From Nereocystis luetkeana (Eukaryota > Sar > Phaeophyceae > Laminariales > Laminariaceae): 64,000 bases of DNA. A program made the position numbers and the translations under genes. The notes under the pieces are model-generated. The model had not been told where the DNA came from and did no database searches. It saw only the letters and a list, made by a program, of their open reading frames with translations. Shown one piece after another: positions 54,641-63,433 of the stretch. The DNA lies in assembly GCA_031213475.1 (NCBI GenBank), contig JARUPZ010000034.1:3557114-3621113 (forward strand). Reading direction: 5' to 3'. Position 1 is the stretch's first letter. Each line of letters starts with the position of its first letter.

Positions 54641-57600
54641 GCTTACTACTACTACTCCTACTCCTACCACTACCTACTACTCCTACTCCTACTCCTCCTC
54701 CTACTACTATCAACAAATTCAAACCTCAGCACACCTTGCTTCCGACGCAAACCCTGAAGGCGCAATCGTCCTTGCCGTCCAAGAATTTCGTCCACTGCCT
54801 CGCTTCCTCAAAGCTAGCCTCCTGGAATGGGACCAGCGGAAGAATGGCAAGGGCACGGGTGGCGAGAGGGGAGGGTGTGCTCGATCTCATGCATGGCCGT
54901 AGTCGCATGGCCATAGACCCTCGCACCCCTACAATGCCGGGGCGGAGCACGTCGGGTTTTCCCCGACCGGGCAGGAGAGGGGAGGGATAACGGCAGAAAC
55001 AACACGCAGCATATATTCAAACAACAGCAGCAGCAGCAGCAACAAACAGCAACAAACGGCGCATACCAGGCAGCGAAGAATCAACGACAACACAGGGGCA
55101 AACACGACAACACAAACAGCCAACCACCAACACCAGCGCCATTAAACACAAAACCACAAGCACACACAAGCAACAACGCACAACGATCAGCCATACGAAC
55201 AAACAACAGAACAATAAACGGGCGACAACGAACGAAAAGAACAACAGCAAATTGATGACATCCCCACCGCCATCACCACCAAACCACTTCATGTTGATAT
55301 CTACGTGCGCGAGCGAAATAGAGCTCGCCATCTTCCCCACCTGATGAAGGTCGAAGACCACAATAATGCCTTCAAGACCCTCCACCTCCGCCGACCGCAA
55401 GGCCAAAACAGAGACCGCCTGCGCCTGCCGCCACAGGTTCACCTACATACCAGGCAGACCACATTAGCGGGGCGGGGGGGGGGGGGGGGGGGGGGTCAAT
55501 TTAGGGCCCAAAATGTTCTGACTGACGCGGCACGGCGGCTCACCTGCATACCAGGCGGGCTACGATAAGAGGGGGAGGGGCGGGGGCGTGCTAATCTGTG
55601 TCTTACCTTGGTCATTTGACCATTGACCAAGCTTCCCTTTCGAGACGGAGCACCGTTCCTACTCCCAATAGACACCTCCAACCATTTGGACGCTCATTAC
55701 GTTGTTTCCAGATATTACATGGAAAAAAAACCGCTAATCTTATGTCCTCTTCTTGTTTCGCCGCCTGTCGGGCCACCATTTATCCGTTTTCTCGCTGCTA
55801 CTCTAGCGCACCAAACTCCTTCATGCCACATTCGTCTATTTCCCTCATCTCCTCTTCTAACACATCCCGTTCCTCCTTGTACATTTCACATCCTCCGTTA
55901 TATGTGAGTTCTACTCTCTATCGCTTTGCCACACGGGCGCATCTGTGCATCTCCTTCCTCTTCCTCCCGGCTACTGGTATGCCTCCTTCTTTTTGGCAGG
56001 TCCAGGTCGCGTACACGAGGGGGGGGGACGGGGGGGGGGTACGTTCGGGTCTTAATATTCTGACTGACGGGGGCGGCTTACTCCAATACCAGGATGGCCA
56101 CGGTATGCGGTAGGGGGGGGGGAGACTCATGTCACGCACGGTCGCAGTCGTAAGACCATAGACCCTCGCATCTTCCGGGACGGAGCACGTCGGGTTTTCA
56201 CCGACCAGGCAGACATCGCTTGAGCGCGAAGCGCCGTGAGGTGTTCGGCGAGTCGTATGAAGGGTGAGTCGCATCCTACTAAGACTCGACTTGCGATGGG
56301 GGTTTAGGTACCTTGTCGGGCGAATTTTCTTGCAATGGGATATAGTTTCGATCTAGTTGTTTTTATTCCCGGTGTGGCCAACTCCAGAGACAACGATGCA
56401 CACTATGAAACTACCTCGTGGGCGCGTTATCATATACACACTACACCACGTGGCGCGATAGTTTCCCTTGTGCGGAGTGAAGGTTCTCAAAAACGCACAC
56501 AAACATCTAACTCGACCGCCAGCCATGGTGACCGCCCAACAAAACAAAACGGGACCCTGGTTGTCATGCTCACGCAGAGATACGCGCGTTTTACGGCGCC
56601 GTTGCCTTCGGAGCCCGGAAAGCTCTCGCTGGCGGGGCGGCTCCTCGATCGGAGAATAACCCGTCGTCTTGACAGCGAGGAGAGAACGCTTATTGGCGAG
56701 GAAACGTGCAGGAGTATGCCAGAAATCATTCGCTTACTTTGATGATTTTGGCCGGCCCGGCGGCCCGACATGAGCAACCACTAATAAACCTCCCATCTCT
56801 ACCCTAACTCTGACCTTGACCCCAGCCCTGATCCTAACCTTGACTATAACCCTCACCCGAACGTGACCCCTAACCCCGACCGCGAACTGCCTTACTCAGA
56901 GCAGCGCGGTTGCCGGGGCCGAAACATGGCGTTTTTTTTTGGTCGCCGAAACTATGCAAAAATCTGTCCTTTTCAAGACTGTTTTTTGGAGTTCCCTGCT
57001 CGCTGTCAAAATACCCAAAAAGGGGAACTGTGAATCAGGAACAAAATACCTAGAAACAAGCCGGCCATACTGGCACCGGAAAAAAACATTAGGCACAGAT
57101 GAGAAACGCATTCTGTTCTGCCTTGGGTGTTGCCCGGTCGTTATCGGAGACTGACCGGGACTGGCAGCTTAGAACGATCCTGGGATCGAAAAGCCACCGA
57201 AATACGAATTCGTGTGGATTGATCAACCACAACATAAATTCCGACCGGATGGTGTCTATGCATGCGTGCTGCGCGCGAAAACAACCGCGGGAGGCAAAGG
57301 CCGCAAAGCGCGCAAGCAGCGGGTCTCAACACCACGGCTTCTGTCTGCCATGAAAGCACAACGGAGGAAGAAAACAAGGGGGCACTCGCTCGCTCGCGGG
57401 CGGGGGGGGGGGGGGGGGGGCGGGGCGGGGGGGGGGGGGGGTTGTTCGAGCTGGGGGGGAGTAGGGGTGGTGCACGGTTGCCGCTTGAGATCCAGACGCG
57501 CGCGGTGCATCTACTGTTACACAGACAAAACAAAAAAAACAGTATCGTGCGTGCATTCGGGAATTACCATGCAACGTCGGGTAAACAATAAGGAACAAAC

Positions 57601-58186
57601 CTCTCCCCCCCCCCCCCCCCCCGCCTCCGCCTGCCGGGTTCTTGTCGAGCATAAAGTCACGCGACATTTAGGGCTCGTTTGGGACGGGGTGGTGTTCATC
57701 CTCTGTGCGGAACATAAGGCCGTATACACCGTGCTTGCTAACGTTAACGCTAACGCTCTGACACCAACGCTACCATTCTAACACCAGCAGCAGCGGCCAT
57801 GACTTGCAAGTAGGCCGCGTGGGTTGGGGGTTCCCCAACTCCCCACCTCCGCTCACGCGGGCCAACCACCTAACCGATCGACCGACCGACCGACCGACTG
57901 ACTGAATGATTAACTGTCTGACACACCGATCGATCCACTGATCGACCAACAGACCGACCGCACAGTGACCGAGCAAGCGACCGATCGCATAAAACAACTA
58001 AACTTACCCACCGAATGCCCGGCAGCCTGAGTAACCGACCGACGAACTCATTGACTAACCGACTATCCGACTGTCGGACCGACCGATCGGTCGTTACGTA
58101 TCTGCCCTCACCTGCGCCTTGTAGTATTTGGTAGTGACGGAGGCCGGGAACACATCGAACACCGCGGCTGCTTGCTCGATCGACAC
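46963..58186 (-). CDS. AAGAB: AAGAB/p34-like alpha- and gamma-adaptin binding protein, 5' incomplete
   Basis: AAGAB (p34; Irc6 in yeast) is a cytosolic chaperone for AP-1 and AP-2 clathrin adaptor assembly, with a Rab-like N-terminal domain and a short helical C-terminal domain. Exons in coding order: 58186-58112, 55442-55341, 54821-54735, 52587-52356, 51295-50925, 49821 to about 49411 (low end uncertain), 48000-47836, 47136-46963. Phases agree wherever both ends are fixed. Marks are TTKYYKAQ-VNLW, GIIVVFDLHQ, CLEWCLDHGFEYVE, GVPRVVEALQSNVW, an acidic linker, and the C-terminal IEKLMHEVRKARELGANVPD helix. About 540 residues are accounted for, against about 315 in human AAGAB; the excess is Gly/Ser/Glu-rich. 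The first exon with the nucleotide-binding-like loop was not found. Confidence 0.85.
47190..47420 (+). repeat. GGAA microsatellite in the last AAGAB intron
   Basis: About 55 GGAA or GAAG units with a few slips; a second tract lies at 48580-48720. Open frames of Lys/Glu/Gly/Arg or Leu/Pro/Ser are products of the repeat. A G-run of about 20 is at 47599-47618. Confidence 0.93.
47836..48000 (-). CDS. AAGAB: AAGAB-like gene, penultimate exon
   Basis: Acceptor TTTTCTACGGTTCAG and donor GAG|GTGAGT. Reads GGGFDGEEAAAVAAPVGGDG and ends in IEGLGGDVEGDE. The frame continues open upstream as Ala/Gly repeat to about 48351, so the exon could be longer at its 5' end. Confidence 0.72.
49411..49821 (-). CDS. 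AAGAB: AAGAB-like gene, acidic linker exon (3' boundary uncertain)
   Basis: Acceptor CTGCGTACACAG, then SEYLEGFIGADEDDAGYGAL and DSDGDNEENEEEGQGPW. Acidic linkers of this kind lie between the two domains of p34. Beyond about 49690 the frame becomes Gly/Glu repeat and the donor cannot be chosen; a phase-0 GT at 49409-49410 and one near 49690 are both possible. Confidence 0.65.
50925..51295 (-). CDS. AAGAB: AAGAB-like gene, exon with VVEALQSNVW
   Basis: Acceptor GCTTTTTGTAG and donor GTT|GTGAGT. Starts GGEAREKEGVPRVVEALQSN then VWAGMEL, the end of the Rab-like domain, followed by a long Gly/Val/Ser stretch. 371 nt = two completing bases plus 123 codons. Confidence 0.88.
51301..51515. repeat. 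GCA/GTA/CCA trinucleotide mosaic in an AAGAB intron
   Basis: Blocks of AGCAGC, GTAGTA, CACCACCAC and AACAGC with three-base periodicity, ending 5 bp from the exon at 51295 on the upstream side. Confidence 0.85.
51780..52350. repeat. Degenerate TTCGGTG repeat in an AAGAB intron
   Basis: Words such as GACCTATTCGGTGC, GACCGATTCGG and GTCTCGACC recur every 35-50 bp over about 570 bp. They are very diverged and non-coding, and stop next to the exon donor at 52356. Confidence 0.65.
52356..52587 (-). CDS. AAGAB: AAGAB-like gene, exon with HGFE motif
   Basis: Acceptor CCAACTCCAAG and donor CACAG|GTAAAA. It has a Gly/Ala-rich insert, then EELRERRRRCLEWCLDHGFE and YVEADC. The W-C-x-x-HGFE-x-VE block is the best single family signature. 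It leaves one base that the next exon completes as Gly. Confidence 0.9.
52680..53330. other. Unassigned part of an AAGAB intron
   Basis: AT-richer than its surroundings, with an open frame at 52824-53216 (plus) that has no family likeness and many Lys/Asn/Thr codons unlike the genes here. I make no functional call. Confidence 0.35.
53342..53687 (+). mobile_element. tRNA-derived SINE, copy 3
   Basis: Starts CGCCGGCGTCCCCGGTGGCT; A box near 53357-53371 (TGGCTTGGTAGGTGG), B box 53401-53411 (GGTTCAAGTCC), body with AGCGGAAAGCGCGAGAGGG and GAAAATCGACGAGCAGTGGG, 3' end GTGATGATTAAAAAAAAAA. About 345 bp. The body agrees with copies 1 and 2 along its length. Confidence 0.88.
54064..54172. mobile_element. 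Family A MITE, copy 8, at the edge of a TAC microsatellite
   Basis: TA-TTACGGGGAACCATAATAAAAAGG and CCTACTAAGTGTGGTTCCCCTTAA-TA, 109 bp. The more diverged of two copies in the same triplet tract; both arms changed GGGGGACC to GGGGAACC, which keeps the pairing. Confidence 0.86.
54173..54394 (+). repeat. TAC/TTC triplet microsatellite, left part
   Basis: Mostly ACT units with scattered TTCTAC and GCC changes. It continues as 54504-54715 on the other side of MITE copy 9. Confidence 0.92.
54395..54503. mobile_element. Family A MITE, copy 9, inside the TAC microsatellite
   Basis: CTACTACTA-TTACGGGGGACCATAG at the left and CTATGGCCCCCCGTAA-TACTACTAC at the right. Because the flanks are the same triplet repeat, the insertion point can be read directly: the element duplicated TA. 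The arms are almost perfect over 29 bp, so this copy looks young. Confidence 0.92.
54504..54715 (+). repeat. TAC triplet microsatellite, right part
   Basis: About 50 ACT units, then CTC/CCT variants, ending just before the AAGAB exon at 54735. Confidence 0.92.
54735..54821 (-). CDS. AAGAB: AAGAB-like gene, exon following VVFD
   Basis: Acceptor GGTCCCATTCCAG and donor AAG|GTGTGC. Reads EASFEEARQWTKFLDGKDDC then AFRVCVGSK, the helix and strand that follow the VVFD strand in the family. Phase 0 at both ends. Confidence 0.82.
54870..54985 (-). repeat. Family C terminal fragment, reversed
   Basis: About 115 bp with the plus-strand landmarks CTCATGCATGGCCGTAGTCG, ACAATGCCGGGGCGGAGCAC and GTCGGGTTTTCCCCGACC. 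It sits in the AAGAB intron just upstream of the exon at 54735-54821. Confidence 0.7.
55341..55442 (-). CDS. AAGAB: AAGAB-like gene, exon with VVFD strand
   Basis: Acceptor TGGTATGTAG and donor CAG|GTGGGG. Reads VNLWRQAQAVSVLALRSAEV then EGLEGIIVVFDLHQ. Human p34 has a strand of the type AEV-L-V followed by A-VVYFD at this point. Phase 0 at both ends. Confidence 0.85.
55588..55725 (+). repeat. Family D fragment in an AAGAB intron
   Basis: TGTCTTACCTTGGTCATTTG, a GACCAAGCTTCCCTTTCGAG stretch and CACCTCCAACCATTTGGACG match the copy at 12955-13135. Confidence 0.65.
56108..56610 (-). repeat. Family C dispersed repeat, near full copy, reversed
   Basis: Reverse complement copy of the roughly 490-bp family C unit. 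Plus-strand landmarks are GGGGGGGGAGACTCAT at its left end, a GTGAGGTGTTCGGCG stretch, CCCTTGTGCGGAGTGAAGGTTCTC, and GGTTGTCATGCTCACGCAG at its right end. It lies in the AAGAB intron between 55443 and 58111. Confidence 0.78.
57401..57440 (+). repeat. Split poly-G tract
   Basis: Two long G runs separated by CGGGGCG, matched 170 bp on by a C run of about 18 at 57605-57622. The two could pair as a hairpin. Confidence 0.85.
57866..58100. repeat. GACC/GACT tetranucleotide patch
   Basis: ACCGATCGACCGACCGACCG followed by decaying four-base words to the edge of the AAGAB exon at 58112. It is complementary in kind to 11876-11965. Confidence 0.8.
58112..58186 (-). CDS. AAGAB: AAGAB-like gene, first located exon
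   Basis: Acceptor CCACACAGACAG|GTG and donor CAG|GTGAGG on the minus strand. Reads VSIEQAAAVFDVFPASVTTK and then YYKAQ. The KYY motif before a short hydrophobic strand matches the Rab-like domain. The frame stays open upstream to an ATG at 58429, but that extension does not resemble the family. Confidence 0.75.
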
Positions 58187-60780
58187 CTGTCTGTGTGGCC
58201 ACCGACGGCACGACACCACATTTTCGACGAAAAGCGCAGCGAACAGGGGGCGAACACGTAGAGGGAAGCAGTACGTCGATCGAGGGCTTGACGGGTACGA
58301 GCTTCGTTTCAAGATAGCCAAAGTGCGTAGTGGGAGCGTCGTCGAGATGTGCAAGCATACAGGGCGCATCGGGCCATCACGCACCGGGCATCGTGCAGTT
58401 GGTACGCCTGCCCGTGCACCGGATACCACAACTAGTAGGGTAAACGTGGGTAGTTACCACCTGAGCACAGAAGTACGACCAGTATACCTGGTACCAATTT
58501 CGCTAAATAATGGAGCTGGTAAAATAGTAAACTCTGACCTGTAGTATGAATAACACCAGTAGATTTTGTTTTTCAGCAGCTTTCCAACATATATTTGTAT
58601 TAATGATCTGTTTGATACTCTCCTGTTGCGAAGGATCGCCCATCGTGTGGCGATCTCACATCGCCTGAGTCGCCGTTTACAACCACTCTTCCGCCGTTGC
58701 AATCACGGCGGTCACCACACTCCACCGCGATATCTACCGCCGCAACAAGCACGAGTACTACACGTTTATGGTACAGCAGGTCGATATGCATGGTTTGTTG
58801 TTGTTGTTGTTGTGGTCATCAATGTTACCTGCCTGCTCAACCCGTGGGAGGTTTCACCCACGGCGCTGCTTCCCTCTCTCCGCATGGCTCTCGTGCTCGC
58901 GCCATCAACGTATCTGTAGGTGGCTATTGAAGCCGCTCCTCTCGCTGCGGCTAACGCTGCTTTATGCTGATTGCTGATGTGTTTCTTTATCGTATGTCTC
59001 TGGTATGCCGGGGGGTTCTCCCAGCTTCGCACGAGTCTCCTCCCATGCTTGAACTATACCCCATTTCTGCTCATGACCGCAATCCGCAAGACCGAAAAGT
59101 TCTTGACCATACTCCACCGTATCGTATTTCACCGGGATTAAGCATCTCAATCCCCTAACTGCTTACTTCAGACTAGAGCAGAACTTGTTTAGCTTCTTCC
59201 CGCTAACACTTAGGTTGCCGATGAGACAACTTATCTCTTCTAGACAACCCCCGGTGTCGTCCCTTCTCCTCCCCCAATACTTGCCTTGCACCTAAATCAC
59301 GCATAGGGTTCGTTCAGTACCCCCACTGCTCATCGATTTTCGTCAGTATATGCCAACTCGCGTTTTCGCTCTTTTCTGCGACGGAAGAAGACTTGAAAGA
59401 AGGGCCCTTGCCGAACAAAAACACCAGCCGAGAATCGAAACCAAGCGTAGCCGCCAACAGAGTGGCTATATATCCGTTAGACGACAGTCTATCCGTTCGA
59501 GCCGTAGATGCTCTTTGTTTTGCTGGGTTTTTCCTCCGACCCGGAACATCCTACACCATATACCCGATCGGTTTAGATGTTTCCCGCTCACCTGGTGGGC
59601 GTCACGACATGAAGATCATCGCGACTCGCGGCTGGAGGATCGGAGGTTTCATCAGGCCCGTTTCGCGACCCGGCCTCTAGGCAATGGGCGGCAGGTTGCG
59701 CCCGGTCCGGATCGAGCGAGCGGACCAAAGCTACGCCGACAAGCATCATGACATAACGACACAATTATATGGGGGGAGGTTAGTATTAGCAGGAGCATGA
59801 TACCGTAAGGCTCAAGCATACTAACTGTATACGAAGTACCAGGTCCTGGTTCGCATAGCTTTAAACGTGGTCTATTAAAAGTCTACTTACGTACGTTGTG
59901 CGAGTAACGGCCTGGTATGATAACTTCGGCTTTTGGGTACCGGTAGGATTCACTTTTACTGTTGGTGTAAGTGGAACATTGAGGTTCACACGACGAACTC
60001 CGTGCTGGCAAAGTGGCAGCATTCAGCGTAGTAGACCATACCGGCATACGATACTGCTGTACGTATACCCGGTACCAATGCTGCCTGGTTCGGACGTTCT
60101 TTCGCCGCAACTGATTCACGAGGCCACACAACCACCAGGCCACCAGGTTCCCTCTTATTCGTAGCCTCAGGCAACGCTAGACCAGGCTGCATGGCACTCT
60201 ATGGACCGATGTTTCAGTTCATGTATTATTGGCCTCCCGTAACTGCCGTTTGAACAGACCAAACGAACACCTCTTGGTACGGTGTACAAGGCGCTTCGCT
60301 CCGCGGGCAGCCTACCCCGACCGCTACGCTCGCCCAGGAAGGAAAAATACATCAAATTACTATGCAAAAGCGGACATAGGTCCATGATTGAATACACTTT
60401 TTTAATTATCGATCGTAGTTGCAAACTGGCGACTTGATAATGCCAAGAGTCCCGCCGCCATGCTTCTGGAGAAAACAACTCGGACGCCATATAATACGCT
60501 TCGCGTCGCGGGCGTTTGCCGGACGTACGTGGCCCTCTACGCTCGCTCACATGCCGTACGTACGTACATACCCGAGGTAGAGTAATCCTTGTTCCTCTTT
60601 TGACATACTTGCTGTATGTACTGCTGTACGAAACACAGCCTTTTCCTCTTTTGACATGGAAAGAGAAAGCACAGCACGGCACAGCAGCACCGCAAAAACA
60701 ATGAAAATGAAACCAAAATATAGGAAAGAAAAAAATCCCCGTCCCCTCATGAAATAATTTTCTGTCTGATTGGAACACCT
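58187..60780. other. Upstream of the located AAGAB exons, no gene assigned
   Basis: Should contain further 5' exons of the minus-strand AAGAB gene, but no P-loop-like or other family motif was found. A truncated SINE lies at 59244-59375. The frame at 59393-59680 (plus) is less biased than most but has no recognisable motif. Confidence 0.4.
59244..59375 (-). mobile_element. tRNA-derived SINE, copy 4 (truncated, head missing)
   Basis: Minus-strand match to the SINE body: GAAAATCGATGAGCAGTGGG, GAACCCTATGCGTGA and GGGACGACACCGGGG words. Neither the tRNA-like head nor the A-rich tail is present. Confidence 0.65.
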
Positions 60781-60794
60781 TGCATCGGTCGAAA

Positions 60795-62270
60795 AATAAA
60801 AAAACGTGGAGCAGACCTTCTCTCTCAGCCTCGTACGCCGCCCACCCCTCTCGCGACCACCTCGCCACCAATTCGGTCCGGGTAAAGCTTTCCTTACTCT
60901 CTGCCACAGTGAGCCCCGTCGCCCGCCTCGCGTTAAGCCCGGTGCTCATTATGGTCGTCGCTCGACAGCTCGACAATGTTGTTATTCAGGCTGGGTACCT
61001 CCCTCTGTGATTTTCAGCCCGGTCGCAAAAATAAGCACCGCTTGAATATTATCTATTATCTTGCAATTTCGAACGACCCTTACATCTCGTACATACTCTA
61101 TCCAAAATCACAAATGTAGGCCAGTCAGAGCCCGTTCATGCATCCTTCGTGTCTCGAGGCACACACGACGCCTAGGCACGTAAGTGGCGACTGCGCTCCT
61201 TGCAACCCCCCCTCCACCCGCCAGCTCCCGCTGACACCCGCGACGGCGCCGGGCTCCCCCGCGGTGCCGTGCTCGGAGTACGCGCATGCACACGAAACGA
61301 AAGAAGAAAAAAAGAAGGAAGGACCGAGAGTGCCAAAAGAAATGGAGAAAACAAAGTACCCCACGTATCCCTTTCGGGACGAAGAACTGCTGGAATGGTC
61401 CGCACCGGTCAAAAAAGAAGAAAAACTAACAGCAGAGCTTCTCTCTCGACCTCGTACCCCACCCACCCCTCTCGTGACCATCTCGCCACCGATTCGGTCC
61501 GGGTAAAGCTTTCCTCACTATCTGCCACAGTCAGCCCCGTCGACCGCCTCGCGTGAAGCCCGGTGCTCACCGTGGCGGTCGTTCGCCAGGTCGACAATGT
61601 TGGTACTCAGACTTCGCAGCTCCCTCTTTCAATTTGAACGTGGTCTCAAAAATAAGCACCGCTTGAATGTTATCTTGCAACATCGAACGACCCTTATATA
61701 TCTCGCACGTAATCTATCCAAAATCAAAAATGGAGGCCAGACAGAGCCCGTTCATATCCCTCGTGTCTCGAAGCACACGCGACGCCTAGGCACGAAAGCG
61801 GCGACCGCACTCCTTGCAACCCCCCCTCTACCCGCCAGCACTCGCTGACACCCGCGACGGCGCCGGGCTCTCCCGCGGTGCCGTGCTCGGAGTACACGCA
61901 TGTAGACGAAACTAAAGAAGAAAAAAGGAAGAACGGACCGAGACTGCCAAGAGAAACGGAGAAAACAAAGAACCACCGGAAAGGTATATCTCGTACATAC
62001 TCTATGCAAAATCACAAATGGAGGCCAGGCAGAGCCCGTTCCTGCATCCCTCGTGTCTCGAGGCACACGCGACGCCTAGGCACGAAAGCGGCGACCGCGC
62101 TCCTTGCAACTCCCCCTCCACCCGCCAGCATCCGCTGACACCCGCGACGGCGCCGGGCTCTCCCGCGGTGCCGTGCTCGGAGTAAACGCACGCACACGAA
62201 ACGAAAGAAGAAGAAGAAAAAAAAGGATCGAGGAAACAAAGAACCGCTGGAAAGGTCCGGCAAGAAATAA
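60795..62270. repeat. Tandem segmental duplication, two full units of about 600 bp and a part
   Basis: Unit 1 (about 60800-61400) and unit 2 (about 61420-61985) share GATTCGGTCCGGGTAAAGCTTTCC, CTGCCACAGT..GCCCCGTC and the AGGCCAG.CAGAGCCCGTTCAT stretch. A third partial unit (61986-62270) repeats the last 250 bp. Open frames recur in each unit on both strands, and one plus-strand frame starts MEARQSPF in units 2 and 3. I cannot tell whether it was ever a gene. Confidence 0.8.
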
Positions 62271-62335
62271 AAGGAGGCGGTTTCGAAGTGGGAGCTCTGA
62301 GAGGCCAGGGATGTACCAACCGAGCGCGCTCAGGG

Positions 62336-63413
62336 CACCTGTGTTGCATTGCCCACAAAATAGTTTTTTAGGTGGAATAAAAAAATGCGAATATTATTGA
62401 AACCGGGGTTTGGCAGAGATCAGCCCCACAGAGCGCCTTTTGAGGCACTCTTCGCGGTCACCGGGCTGCCCACTGAAGCCCCCAAACGACACAGGGCGCT
62501 CAGAGGAACTCAACCAAGTCATGATAGGGCCCATTATGTGGCTGGTTGGCGCTTGGCCGTCCTAGGCTTGGATAAATTCGGTTCATCGCAGCTTCAAGCA
62601 AACGGCAGCTTCGGTCGAGGCAATTGCGCCGCTCGATTAGGCCATTTTCACGGCTGAGGTCCGACTCGAAGACCTTGACAAAATTGACCAGAGTTCCGGC
62701 TGTGTGCTCGCATACAGCCAGTCATGTCATTTCCGCCTTGCGAGATTAGGGGTCGAACCTCCAGCTGCCACGGTCGACCTGAGAATGGTGCCTAAAAAAT
62801 CACCAAAAACATGCACAAAACGGCTATTCTGCTCTCGCTTGTGCCGACAGTCGAAACACGCTAAATAACCCCGTTTCTGTCCCGATGCATACGCAGACAC
62901 GTGGTACGTGCTGGCCTTGGTAATACAGCAGCTACTGTATCCTTGGGAAGAGCAGCGGCAAAGCGATGGAGCATGTTCTACGCTTCTGCTGCCGGGCTAA
63001 ACCAAATACCTGGCATCATTTAAAAAAAAACGTTACTAAAAAAAAATCCAAAGGAAACTAGCACGAGTATGTACGCGCAATTTTTCTACAGCAGCAAAAC
63101 AAACTTGGCTCCAGAACAAGAAAATCAAATTAAAACGCCTGCAACCATATTTTTTACCCATTTTCAAATTTCAGCGACGATGTCCGACTGGAAGCAGGGC
63201 ACGGAAACTGCTGCGGCTTTGCCACCGTCACGGGAGTGCACCAAGGAGCCCATATCTGCCTTGCCAAATATTGGATCAATGAAAAGTTTCGAGCTAGAGC
63301 AGAAAGACAAAATATCGGTGACGAAAAAAACGGAAGTAGAGGTGCTTCCAGGCACATATTTGATTTTACAATTGGCCAAATGAGTTTTTTTTGTGGGCAA
63401 TGCAACACAGGTG
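62336..63413. mobile_element. Segment bounded by perfect 25-bp inverted repeats
   Basis: CACCTGTGTTGCATTGCCCA+CAAAA at 62336-62360 is exactly complementary to 63389-63413. The 1078-bp interior has no transposase that I recognise. It may be a non-autonomous DNA transposon. Alternatively it may be an inverted duplication of a coding piece, because both arms translate to FCGQCNTG toward the outside. No target-site duplication is clear. Confidence 0.6.
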
Positions 63414-63433
63414 AGGGATTGAGATCAAAGTAA
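63175..63433 (+). CDS. Possible exon of unknown gene, running through the right inverted repeat
   Basis: After an acceptor-like CAAATTTCAG, the frame reads HGNCCGFATVTGVHQGAHIC, then AKYWINEKFRARAERQNIGD, and ends FFCGQCNTGEGLRSK with TAA at 63431-63433. It is not low complexity and is rich in Cys and His, but I do not recognise it. It may be the remains of a transposon gene. Confidence 0.25.

Noticed and set aside
58187-58429. In-frame 5' extension of the first AAGAB exon to an ATG at 58429
   Set aside because: The translation does not resemble the family, and a good acceptor lies at the edge of the conserved part; it remains possible.
60167-61597. Minus-strand frames with similar proteins, as a gene family
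   Set aside because: The similarity follows the DNA duplication in every frame and is not specific to one reading.
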